A stretch of 64,000 nt of DNA from Lucinisca nassula (Eukaryota; Mollusca; Bivalvia; Lucinida; Lucinidae). The stretch is from positions 209,344,138 to 209,408,137 of the forward strand of contig OY757010.1 in NCBI GenBank assembly GCA_963580285.1, written 5' to 3'. Below the pieces are notes generated by a model. That model did no database searches. It saw nothing but the letters and a program-made list of their open reading frames with translations, and was not told the DNA's origin. The position numbers were made by a program, and so were the translations under genes. Every line of letters begins with the position of its first letter. Within the stretch, counting starts at the first letter, position 1. Shown one piece after another: positions 1 through 13,300 of this stretch.

Positions 1-946
1 ATCTGTCAGTGATTCACCATCTTTTCATAGAATTTATATGAATTTTTACCATGTATTTCATCTGGGGGTAGGGGAACGGTTTGTTTAATAAAACAGAAAT
101 TAGCAAGGTGACCCCTAGTTTTTTTTTTAATTTTCTATTCTCTGGAAACATCCCCTAGAGAAAAAACCTTGTTTTATGAAAATTTCAATGTAGCATTTTT
201 CTGCATGGTCCAAAATATTGCAAACAATGAACTATTTTGAAAGATATTTTGGTTGATGACAAAATTGGTTTTGCAAAATAATTTTCGGAGCTTGAAAAAT
301 AGGCTAAAGATAGGCAGCAGTATCTTTTACTACAACATTCTGACTGAAATAAATGTTTAAAAGCTGGGCAAAGTCGTTTTTGACATGCTATTTACTAACA
401 TGGTTCTTTTCTGATATTTCTGGGAAAACAGTTTGGGCTGATTTTCTTCTTGTTCAGATTACTAAAGATTCAGCACGGTGACATATATATGGTTTTTATT
501 TCAAATTTGGTGAACCAGTATATGATGCTGAACATGTACAGACTCTTAAACAGTTTTCAATGTAGGAACTATTTTGTAGCATATGCCCTAAAGGATGTCA
601 AACAAAATTTCTGAGTGCAAAACCACCAATTTTCCTCCCAAAATGAGTCACTATAAAAATCCTAAAAATTTGGACACCTTGAGTACTTGCTCACCATCCA
701 GGAAGGAGTCCCAAAGGTGCAGACAGAATGGCAAACACTGTAGACCCTGATCAGAATGTTCCTTCAGGAGCAGTCTGATCTGAGTGTGCACTGTTTAATC
801 AGTGCTATCTGTCCTAATATTATTGATTTTTGACCTAAATGTTAATACGGATGACCTCCGAACAATACAGGGTTGTCAATTAATAATATAAGTTATAAGG
901 GGTCTTTTGTCCTTAATTACTCACACAACATTTGTTTCTTGGAGAA
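1..946. other. Sideroflexin intron or 3' region with a hairpin MITE
   Basis: No coding exon is seen. At about 650-835 is a MITE of the family with a CCTAAAAATT-type end and a central hairpin (GCAGACAGAATGGCAAAC, then inverted CAGTCTGATCTG). The rest is AT-rich sequence with no recognisable feature. Confidence 0.5.
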
Positions 947-1158
947 TTAACCCTTATCTTGCAATTCACGACAACCCCTATCTTTGGAAACAGTGTAGAT
1001 CCAGATCAGATGGCTTCGTCAGAAGCCATCTGATCAGGATCTACACTGTTTTGCATTCAGTTTACGAATTTGTAGCAATAAATTACATCAAAGAATTTGA
1101 TTGGTTGATAGACAGTTTGGGTGTGGCTTAAATGAATATTCAGCAAGATAAGGGTTAA
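947..1158. mobile_element. piggyBac-type MITE, TTAA target
   Basis: The 204-bp element has CCCTTATCTTGC-type inverted ends and is bounded on both sides by TTAA (947-950, 1155-1158). The middle is a hairpin in which AGATGGCTTC.GTC.GAAGCCATCT pairs. TTAA duplication with CCC...GGG ends is characteristic of piggyBac elements. The MITE lies 79 bp from sideroflexin exon 4. Confidence 0.8.
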
Positions 1159-1236
1159 TAACATAGTATTGGTATGTAAAATGAAAACCAGAGAGTCATG
1201 CTGGACAGAAACTGTCAAAAAGTAAAATTAACATAC

Positions 1237-1312
1237 CTTGACTAGACTGTTTATTGATAATGCAGTCCCGACAGCTCCTCCAGTTGCCAAAACATAAGAT
1301 GTTGCTAAATGT
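1237..1312 (-). CDS. SFXN1/3-like: Sideroflexin coding exon 4
   Basis: The 76-nt exon encodes [20 protein letters not shown] followed by INSLVK, matching the sideroflexin segment LATSGAVGTALGLKSLTK. The acceptor is TTTCTCCACAG and the donor AAG|GTATGT (phase 0). The next exon should begin with the PPLVGRFVPFAAVAAAN-type segment. I do not see it in positions 1-1236, so it lies off the left edge. Confidence 0.92.
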
Positions 1313-4300
1313 CTGTGGAGAAAGACAAAAACCGTCAATCAAAAATATATGAGGGCTGATTTATATGTTGTGAGCCCCGTATTGAAGGAGCTATGCAGGG
1401 ATTTTCTTTTTAAGTCCTACTATTCTCTGACTATATAGGGCCGTGTACCCAAGGACTGGTCTCATTTAGTCACTTTATATCGTCAAGGTAGCCCTCTAAA
1501 GTAACCAAGACAAGCAGCTTTTGCAAAATGGACAAAATCGGTGAAAGACAAGTGATTCAACATTTGCATAAACTAGAAATGTGTCCAGACGACACTGATG
1601 CCCCCGTCCAGGGCCCGCCTTACCCCAAAAATCCATGTTGCAACGAAAATTTTCTAAGTGTGTGACCTTTAAGTGTGTGACCTTGATCTTGAGGTCATGG
1701 GCAATGTCGGTGGTATGGCTGAATGAGACTTGGGACCTGTATCTATCATCATTCCAAATATGAAGCCAATCTATAAATATGAGCCCTAAAACTTTAAAAG
1801 CATAATAAGACTAAGTCTGTGACCGTGACCTTGAGGTCAGGGGTGGGGGTATATACAACTTTAGACTTGTAACTATCATCATTCCAAATATGAAGCAAAT
1901 CTATATGGTTTGGCGAGTATGAGCTCTTAATAAACTTCAAATAACTAGAAAAAGTGTCCATAGGACACGAATGCCCCCGCCAAATGCCATTCATAAAAAA
2001 TATTACAAATGTACTTCAAATCAATCAGAAAATATATGCATCAAGGGCAGATAATCCAAAAACCAAAAATGCAAGAGTTGTCTTCCTTGTTCATGACACA
2101 TCGTATCAGTGTGATGAATGCACCTGTGAAGTTTCATGAATATATTCCATACGGTTTAGGAGTTATGGCCCGGACACGGTTTACTATATGGTACTAAGTC
2201 AAGGGCAGATAATCCAAAAACCAAAAATGCAAGAGTTGTCTTCCTTGTTCATGACACATCGTTTCAGTGTGATGAATGCACCTGTCAAGTTTCATGAATA
2301 TATTCCATACGGTTTAGGAGTTATGGACCGGACACAGTTTACTATATGGTACTAAGTCAAGGGTAGATAATCCAAAAACCAAAAATGCAAGAGTTGTCTT
2401 CCTTGTTCATGACACATCGTCTCAGTGTGATGAATGCACCTGTGAAGTTTCATGAATATATTCCATATGGTTTAGGAGTTATGGCCCGGACACGGTTTAC
2501 TATATGGTACTAAGTCAAGGGCAGATAATCCAAAAACCAAAAATGAAAGAGTTGTCTTCCTTGTTTATGACACATCGTCTCAGTGTGATGAATGCACCTG
2601 TGAAGTTTCATGAATATATTCAATATGGTTTAGGAGTTATGGCCCGGACACGGTTTACTATATGGTACTAAGTCAAGGGGAGATAATCCAAAAACCAAAA
2701 ATGCAAGAGTTGTCTTCCTTGTTCATGACACATCATCTCAGTGTGATGAATGCACCTGTGAAGTTTCATGAATATATTCCATACGGTTTAGGAGTTATGG
2801 CCCGGACATGATGTCGGGACAGACGGATGGACAAACAAACAGGGGTAAAACTTAATGCCCTTCCGCTATTCTCCGAATAGGCTGGGGCATAAAACTTTTT
2901 TTCGTCTGTGACTTTGACCTTTAGGGCACATGCAGGGATGGGGGTATTGGACCAGTATCAATCATCATACCAAATATAAACTTAACTCAACATACGATTT
3001 GGAAAATATAAACTCTTAAAATATCTAATTAAAATTTCTAAGTCTGTGACCTTAAGCTCATGGGCATGGGTGGGGGTATGGCTGAATAAAATGGACAGGT
3101 ATCTAACATTATACCAAATATAAACTCAATCCATCATACGATTTGGAAAATATCAACTCTAAAAAATATCTCATTTAAATTTTCTAAGTCTGTGACCTTG
3201 ACCTTGAAGCCATAGGCATGAGTGGGGGTATTGCCAAATATACATTTGGACCTGTATCTATTATCATAGCAAATATAAGCCAAATCCATAATATGGTTGG
3301 AAAATTTGTGCTCTTTAAAATTTTTAACATTAAAATTGTCTAAGTCTGTGACCTTGACCTTGAGGTCATAGGCATGGGTGGGGGTATTGCTGAATAAAAC
3401 ACTGTACCTATATCTATCATCATAAGAACCAAATCCATCATAAAAGTTCAGGTTCTACCAGGTACAAATACCTCAACTGGAGTCTAAGTTCATGACCTTG
3501 ACCTTGAGGTCATGGGCATGGGTGGGGGTATCGCTGAATAAAACTTTGGACCTATATCTATAATCGTACCAAATATGTACCAAATCCATCAAATGGTTTG
3601 GAAAATATGAGTTCTAAAATGTTCAAGTCTACCTGTTACAAAAACCTTAACCTCAGTCTTTAACATTGAAAATTTCTAAGTCTGTCAGGCATGGGTGGTG
3701 GTATTGCTTAATAAAACTTTGGACCTATATCTATGTCAAGGGAAGATTGTCACGGGATTGTTGAATGAATTGAAGGTGGTTGTGGCCACATGATGATAGT
3801 AGACGTTGATACAACGTTATAACTTCTCCCGCTTTCTCGAGGGGGTTCCGAGTTCAAAGAATGACAACTCCGTTTGATGATTTCATGTTTTTTGGGCTAA
3901 TAAATATATATATAAACATCCTAAGTAATTAGGAAACTATATTAATGTGTCCATCAGGTGGTCGTAAGACCTACCCTTGCCAGGGACAAAGAAAGACTGA
4001 CTCGAGGTCGAGAGATCGAAATGGCAAGATATGAATATTCATGAAATAATGACAATTACGATAATTTACAAATGTTCAACATGATAATGAAATAAAGTAA
4101 ACGCATACCGGTTAAATATATATATAAACATCCTAAGTAATTAGGAAACTATATTAATGTGTCCGTCAGGTGGTCGTGAGACCTACCCTTGCCAGGGACA
4201 AAGAAAGACTGACAAAGGCTGAGGAAAGAATGTGCGCATGCGGTGTTAATCAGCGAAGTGAAAAGTGTGCAAGACTTACATAAGGATACTGGAAATTGAT

Positions 4301-7300
4301 ATAGGCTACTCAGGAATGCTTAATGCTTAATGAAAGATGAAATATATGAGTATATGAAGTATGAAAAGCGACCATCAATAGGGGAAAATAACTGGAAATG
4401 ACAAAAAAGTCCTAAGCCCAAGCGCTCCTCCAGTTTCCATAATTTCATTCTGTGACATCTATCATCATACCAAAGATGAACCAGTCCCATCCAATGGTTA
4501 GGAAAATATGAGTTCTAAAAGTTCAGGCTCTACCTGTTACAAAAACCTTAACCTGAGGTTACAGAATCACGTACGTGTGTATGTAAGTGTGCGTACAAAC
4601 ACACATACAGGAAAACCGAAAAACTATATGCGGGGGCATAAAAAGGTTTAACACTTAAGTATATCCATAGTGATATCCTGTACCATTGGTCCAGTTTCAT
4701 TTAAACTTTCAAGAATGTTGCTCAGGTGACCTTCTTCAACTTCAGCGCAGTGACCTGTTTGATGATTTGATGCCACATTTTCAAAAATAAATAACAGCCA
4801 GCCACAGTAAAAATTTGCTACAACAAAGCTTTGTGCAAACAACAAAGACTCAAGTAAGTTTGCTAATATTAGGTACTGGCAGTTTTGTCTGAACTTAAAC
4901 TTCTGTACACAAGTAATAGAGGCATGAAATTTGATTGTTTGTATTGAGGTTTAAATATGCATCAACCCTTAATGGCCATTTTGTGTAGTTTTCATGGAAA
5001 AAGTGACAAGAAAGAACAATGAAAATGATTGAACGTGAAATAACAGTAGGGAAAACAATATTCCTGGCATGGATAGCAGGCCTCACCAAACTGTAAGCCA
5101 ATAAGATTCATGTCAAATTCACCTGGTGCTATGGAGTAATTTGTTTGTTTGAATTGAGGTTTAACATCCCCGTCAACACTGTATAGGTCATTATGGAGAC
5201 ATTGCTTCCAATTTTGTGGGACTTTTACCCGATATTGAGATGAAATGACATCTCAAGCCCTGTCGCCTAATGAAACCAATAGGGTTTATAAGCATGGGCG
5301 GTCTGACTAGTACCACTTTTCCTGGGCAGGCTTAGATTCTCTAAGTGGTATACCAGTACTCGTGTGCGGCCAGATTCAGCTCTGCGTGGAAGCATCATGC
5401 AGCCCATATATTTCTTCAAGCCCTGATGGGCCCTGTGGAGTAAGGCTTCTGGAAAAGAGACAGAGAGAGGTGAGCCCAGCAAAATACATTTCACTACTAC
5501 ATTAGTCTGCCTGTAGAATAAGCTATGTTAGTTAGTGCGTTACTTGTATGGTGGCTCAGGTGGATGCTTGTCTGACTGGTGATCAAGGTTTCGATCCCTG
5601 CTGGCACTCAGGCTAGATTTTTTCCCGAAGAAATATTTTGTACGGTTATTCTCTCATTTCTCCTGATTTAAGAGAGGCAGTAGTCAGTTTCTGGTGATAG
5701 AATGTATACTGTACTGGTTTACTGCTTATCTATAAGCACGCCCAGAAAAAGTATTGTTAGTTAACTGATTGGCGGCATGACTTAAACAGTACTGACTGGG
5801 CTGTCAAACTCCAACCCAAATCAAACTCATATACTGAACATAGTAAAAGACACTTAAGGAGAATGGATACACTTTCATGGGAGGCAACTCCTGCAAAGTA
5901 TTTTTGTCTGCCATGTCAATAGGGGTCAACTCTTAAAGGAAAGAATTTGTTCCTGAGGAGCAAATTCTTTCCTTTAAGAATAGACCCTCTTTTCAGTGGG
6001 ACAGGGGTTATAGAAAACGAACAGGAAGTCCCAAAAGTTGTCTCCCTTTTAAAAATGGCAGAAAAATCTGCCAGGTGTTCCCATTCCCTTTAATTAACAC
6101 AGATCAACTTAGAAATATGCCACTTTTCAAATGATTGAATAAGCCATTTAATGGCAGCAGCTGCAAAGGAATTGTATATATTTAACTTCTTAAGAGAACT
6201 ACGAGAGCTGATTGATATGTTATAAGCTCATTTTGAAAGATTTGAATTTTGTCAGACATATTGTATTATTTTTCAATATAATCCCCCCAGTATCAATACA
6301 CTTTTGCCAGCTGTGTTTAAGGGTCTCAATGGCACTTTTATAGAACTCCTTTTCTTGGCTGTTCAGTAAGTCATCCACTGCATATATGAAGTCATCATCA
6401 GACTGAAAGTGGGTGCCTGAAATAGCCTTTTTCAGTTTTGGAAATAACTGAAAGTCTGATGGAGCGAAATCAGGTGAATAAGGCGGATGATCAATCAATT
6501 TAAAGCCACAATCGTGAATGGCGGCCATAGCAATGACAGACTTGTGAACACGAGCATTGTCCTGATGGAACAACACACCTTTAGTGAGCTTTCCGCAGTG
6601 CTTAAGTTGAATATTTTCCCGTGAGCTTTCTGCGGTGCTTAGGTTTAATATTTTCCTGTAACTGCGTCAGAAGGGAAGCATAGTATGTGCCATTGATTGT
6701 TTATCCCTTTTGGAGAAAATCTACTAGCAGAATACCATCTGCATCCCCGAAAACTGAGGCCATAACCTTCCCAGCTGATGGAAAAGTCTTTGCCTTCTTT
6801 GGCAGGGGTGAGCTAGGGTGCTTCCATTGTTTGGATTGTTGTTTCCCCTCTGGGGTAAAATGATGGACCCATGTTTCATCCATAGTGACAAATCTCTGAA
6901 AAAAGTTGGCAGGATCTTCCTCAAAAAGGTTAAGATTAGCACATGATTAGCACATGTGCGCCTGGTGTGCTTCTGATCAATTTTCAGAAGTCTTGGTACC
7001 CATCGGTCCGAAAGCTTTCTCATTGCAAGATCCTCTGTCAGAATGGAATGTACTCTTTCCTGTGAAATGCCAACACTTTCTGTCAGTCATAATAATATCA
7101 TGGACTTTATTGACCAAAATTTTCTGAGGTTGCAACATTGACTGACCCTCCAGAACGGGGGTTATCCTCAAGGCTCTGTCTGCCGCACTTAAATTCCGCC
7201 ACCCACCTTTTCACAGTAGCATATGAAGGGGCATCTTTCCCTAGCGTTGCTACCATATCATTATGGATATACTTAGGTGTTAAACCTTTTTATGCAAATA

Positions 7301-10300
7301 TTGAATCCCTGCTCTTTCACCGATTTTGTCCATTTTGCAAAAGCTGCTTGTCTTGTTTACTTTAGAGTGCCACCTCGTCGATACAAACCAAACAAATGAG
7401 CCCAGTCCATGGGTACATGGCCCTATATAGTCAGAGAATAGTAGGACTTAAAAAGAACATCCCCGCGTACCTCCTTCAATATAGCAGCATATCAATCAGT
7501 CCTCGTAACCAGTTAACTAGTAGAGTGCACATTCTTTCGCCAGAAACTGACAACTGCTTTTCTTGAATCAGGGGAAGGGACAGAATGGCCATAGAAAAAA
7601 TTTTATGATCAATCTTCATGAAAGAATGTTTCCGATCCCGGCAGGTATCGAAGCAGCGTCCTCCTGATCACTATTCAGATGTGCATCCGACTGAGTTACT
7701 GAGGCCGGCATAAATGTGTATTGTAAATGTATGAACGCTTGAAATAAAATATTGTTTAAACCAAAATGGGTTAAGTTTCTGTTTGTTTGTTTGTTTGTAT
7801 TGGAGTTTAATGGCCCAGTCAACACTGTTTTAGGTCATTTTTGAGTCGGTCTGTTTACCTATTCACACTTTTCCAGGGCAGGCTTTTACATAAGCAGTTA
7901 ACCAGTATGGTGCACATTCTTTCACCAGAAACTGACAAGTGTCCTTCTTGAATCAGCAGACAATGACCGTAGAAAGAATTGCATGACATATCTCCACAAA
8001 AGAATGTTGCTGACCCAAGCAGGTATCGAACCTGCATCCACCTGATCACCAGTCGGACATGCAACCAACTGAGCTACCGAGGCCGGCAAATGGGTTAAGT
8101 TAATATTTTAATCAGATGATTTACCATTACATGCTGGCGGAATAAAACAAGAATTCTGCCAAAGGCTTTGTTGTACTTGACTGACGAATAGACTTGAACT
8201 TCAGCTGGTGTAAATGTTGATGGCTGGATGTAAAAAGGCAATGTGCAAAATGATGGACCCCTATAACAACAGGGGTGAAAAAAACTACTGAAATATTTTT
8301 ACATACTTAGCAGATATAGGATGATCTCCACTTCTGTTGGTATAATTAACTATAGCGTTAAACGTCTGGTTGAACCACTGCCAAAATATAACCTCCTTTG
8401 GAGTCCTGAAAGATATAGTCTTGTTTACAAAGCTTGACCATTACCACTTTCTAGGCTCATCCAGCAGATGACAAATTGTTTATCTTTTACTTATTTTTCC
8501 TTGAAAACAGGACTTGACATCAATTTGCATGAAATGTCAAATCCTGTTTTCTGGGTAAAATAGAAAAATCTTTCCAAATGTCGTCTGCTATGGAAAAAAT
8601 ACCCAGCATGCAAAGCATTAACATACACAACAACCTCTGTTTAAGACAGTTTGCATGATTTAAATGTTGAATTGTTTTTTATGTGTGTTTTTTTTTGTTT
8701 TATGGCCTTATCTACATCATTTCACTTATTTCCAACCGTTTCTTAATCAGAAGCAAGAGAAAACCAGAGAATCTGGAGAAAAACTACCTTCCATTGCATG
8801 ATATGAGTGTCTGACATGTGATGTGAGCAGAGCTCGAACCCACAGCAGTGAGAGGCCTGATGATTATGAGACAGCATTCTCACCCACAAGACCATGGAGG
8901 CATTTCAAACAAGTACAAAGATGGATTCTAAACATGCTGCAGCCAGACAAACTAGAGAAAGTGACCAGTGGGTCACGTATAGCCCCGACCAGCACCACCC
9001 TCTGGTATATCTTTCAAGCTTGTATGTGATATGAATGAAGAAGTCAAGAAGCTATAAGAATCTACAAATGTGCTTGTAAAAGCTGAACCAAACATAAAAT
9101 TTCTAAATGGCATCTATGTTACAGAAGGGGTGGGGGCATCAATGTTACTGAAGCAGCAGGCTGGGGTATGCATCAGTGAAATCTTTGGACTAGTATGCAA
9201 CATCGATGCAAGTATCAATTGAATTTGTCTTAGAGTTTAGAACATGCAGGCATCTATAAACTTTGTTATAAAACTATAACCAAATGTAAAATTTCTAACT
9301 CCGTGACCTTGAGGTCAAGGTCACATTGGGTGAGGGAAGGGACTTACACCAGGAAATCTTTGGACTGGTATACAACATTGATGCAAGTATCAACTGAATT
9401 TGTCTTAGAGTTTAGAACATACAGGCATCTATAAACTTTGTTGTAAAACTTTAACCAAATGTAAAATTTTTAAGTCTGTGACCGCAAGGTTAGTGTGCGG
9501 GGTGGGACATGCATAAATGAAATCTTTAGACCAGTACATAACTTCAGTGTAAGTATCAACTAAATCTATTAAAGGGTTCAGAAGATACAATCTCTTAAAA
9601 ACTTTGACGCAAAACTTTAACCAAAATGTTAATGGATGGATGGATGGACGGACGGACAGACTTTCTCACGAATGGATACTTAAGTGGCTAGGCGTCGGCA
9701 TATTGACTACTTAAGCGGCAAATTCTCTTAAGCGGCAAGCCACCTAAGAGACAATTTTTGCCACTTAAGTACCAAAACAAGAGCTGTCGCCAGACAGCAT
9801 AGCTCGCCTGTTTCGCGACTTCAAGATATAAGAAAAAATTTATGAACCATGAAATATAGGTCACACTCACCTTGATATATTTGAGATCAATAATCAGGTC
9901 ACATGGAACATATAATCCAGATATTACATTTCAGGATCAAATTGTATCTGAATTATAAGGCAAAATCATTGAACCATGAAAATAGGTCACATGGACCTAG
10001 ATATATTTCCATGTCAATCATCGGGTCACATGGAACTAATTATCCAGGTGAGACATTTTTCCATCAAATAGTATTCAAGATAATAGGAAAAAACACTGAA
10101 CCATGAAATATAGGACACACTGACCTAGATATAATTCAAGCTCAATCATGGGGTCACATGGAATAAATAATCCAGGTATGACATTTCTCCATCAAAAAGT
10201 GTTCAAGATAATAGGCAAAATCACTGAACCATGAAATATAGGTCACACTGACCTGGATATATTTTGCGGTCAATTAAAGTCACATGGAACTAATAATCCA

Positions 10301-13300
10301 AGTATGACGTTTCTCTATCAAATAGAATTCAAGATAATAGGCAAAATCACTGAACCATGAAATATATGTCATGCTGACCTAGATATATTTTGAGGTCAAT
10401 AATGGGGTCACATGCAACTAATAACCCACATATAACATTTCTCCATCAAATAGTATTCAAGATAATAGACAAAATCACTGGACCGTGCAATGTAGGTCAC
10501 CATGATCTAGATATATTTTGCGGTCAATTATTGGGTCATATGGAACTAATAATCCAGGTATGACATTTCTCCATCAAATAGTATTCTAGATAATAGGCAA
10601 AATCGCTGAACCATGAAATATAGGTCACAGTTACCTAGATATATTTTGAGGTCAATAATGGGGTCACATGCATTTAATAACCCAGGTATAACATTTCTCC
10701 ATCAAATAGTAATCAAGATAATAGACAAAATCACTGGACCGTGAAAAGTAGGTCACCATGACCTAGATATATTTTGCAGTCAATTATTGGGTCATATGGA
10801 ACTAATAATCCAGGTTTTGTTTGTTTGTTTGATTTGAGGTTTAACGTCCCCGTCAACACTGTAAAGGTCATTTTGGAGACGTTGCTTCCAATTTTGTGGG
10901 ACTTTTACCCGACATTGAGATGAAATGACATCTCAAGCCCTGTCGCCCAATGAAACCAATAGGGTTTATAACCATGGACGGTCCGCCTCGCACCGCGGTT
11001 CCTGGACAGGCTTAGATCCTCTAAGCGGTTTACCAGTACTAGTGTGCGGGCCGGATTCAGCTCTGCGTGGAAGCATCGTGCAGCCCATATATTTCTTCAA
11101 GTCCCTATGGTATGACATTTCTCCATTAAATAGTATTCGAGATAATAGGCAAAATCGCTGAACCATGAAATATAGGTCACAGTGACCTAGATATATTTTG
11201 AGGTCAATCATGGAGTCACATGGAACTAATATCCCAGGTATGACATTTCTCCAACAAATAGACTTCAAGATATAAGGCAGAATCACTGGACCTTGAAATG
11301 TAGGTCACCATGACCTTCACCCTTTTACACTTGAACCAATGTCACTTGATTGGCTGATGTATAACCAATGGTGTCTATAACTTGTTAGTATAATGGAAAG
11401 GTATACAACAAATTACAAAGGTGTCCTAGATTTTGACCCCCAGCCCCACCCCATCCCCAATCCCAGGCATGAACCCATGGGTGTGTTGTCTTGGAATCTC
11501 AGAAGACACTCCCAGGTATCCAAGTTGTAAATATGAATGCTTTGTGATGAGTGACTGTTGAGATATAAGCATTTCAAAAACTTGAACACAGAATTACAAA
11601 GATGTTCTAGATTTTGACCCCTAGCCCCACCCCAGGGCATGAACCCAGGGGTCTGTTCTCTTTGAACATCAGAGGACCCTCCCAGGTACTTAAGTTCCAA
11701 ATATGAGTGGTCTGTGATGAGTGACTGTTGAGATATAAGCATTTGAAAAACTTTAACGCAGTGTGACGGGAACGCCAACGCAAACGCACACGCGCACGCC
11801 ATCCGAGGTGACAACAATAGCTCTCCATGTACTTCGTACAGGCGAGCTAATAACGGAATAAAGTCCATTTGGGCTCACGAATATATACTTTAGTGTCAAA
11901 CTGTCCAAATTTTTTGCCCCCTAAATGTCGTTTCGTTGGTGCGGACACAACGATGAACATTCCCATGGGATAGACATTATGTAGCTAGTCATCAGCATAA
12001 TTGACATTAAGGTCGCAAACTTCTCTTAGGAGGATAGCCACGTAACAGAACATTTTTGCAACTCAAGTAAATTTTACTGAATAAATCGCATTTGTACTCA
12101 CAAATGACTACTTAGGTGGCAAACTGTCCAAATTATTTGGCACCTAATGTCTCTCCCGTAAAGACGAAAACTATATACCCCGCTGGGGGTATAATATTTT
12201 TATACTGTTGACTATGTAGAAATAAGAAACGATCACAAATACGAGTAGCTTCTGATCTGGATCTATACTGTTTGCAAAGGTTGGGATTGTCATATTCAGT
12301 GGGATACGGCATCACGATAACACACCTTTATTATTTTGACCCTCTTGTATAGTAAAACTGAAGTTTACAGGGGTAAACCTTATTTTTCTTATTTCTGCTT
12401 TAAAATATATTTTGAGCAGAGCAGTCTGATCTGCATCCACATTGTTTGCCTATATGAAAAAAATTATTTTTAAAAAGTTTGCAAGAAGATTGACATAAGC
12501 AGACGACATTTTTAGATTTAGTTTTTCTCGACATCTTAAGGGTTAAGCTGTGACGTTACCAGTCTTACTTGTAAAATGTCATCATACAGCCAGTGATTGA
12601 CATGTTCATGGGCACTTGAGCTGACATTCTTCCCAGGATAAACATTCTCTCCTTTGTATCCGGGTGATAGGCAGAGTCGTACAAATGTTTGGCTTGCCAT
12701 AACTCATCTTCTGACAACTCTGTGTCATCTCCTTTTCTGAAATAAACAGAAAACCCAACAAAAATATTAACTCTTGTCCTGCTGAACATGACAACCCCTA
12801 CCTTTGCAAACACGTCTGACTGGGGATCAGGAGGACATGGGTTCGACACCTGCCAGGGTCGGCAATATTTTTTCGTTGAGATTGATCATGAAATCTTTTC
12901 TATGGTCATTCTCTCCCTACCACTGATTCAAGAAGGGCAGTTGTCAGTTTCTGGGGAAAGAATATGCATTGTACTGGTTAACAGCTTACGTATAAGCTTG
13001 CCCAGGAAAAGTGTGGATAGGTAAACTGACCTGCTCAAAAATGACCTAAATAGTGTTGACTGGGCCATTAAACTCCACTACAAACAAACAAACAAAACCT
13101 TTGCAAACAGTGTAGATCCAGATCAGATGGCTTCGGATCAAGATCTATACTGTTTGTCATTCAATTTGTAAAATAAACAAATACATTATATCAAATAATT
13201 TGACTGTTTGATAGTTAGAAATGGGTGTTGGCAAAATTAATTTATTCAGCACAATAAAGATTAGAAAATATTAGATTATGAACATGACAATCCCAACCTT

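Noticed and set aside
1954..2139. Short frames repeated in family A units at 1.9-2.9 kb and 52.6-53.1 kb
   Set aside because: They recur because the DNA unit recurs; the 158-bp period is not a multiple of three, so no continuous protein is possible.
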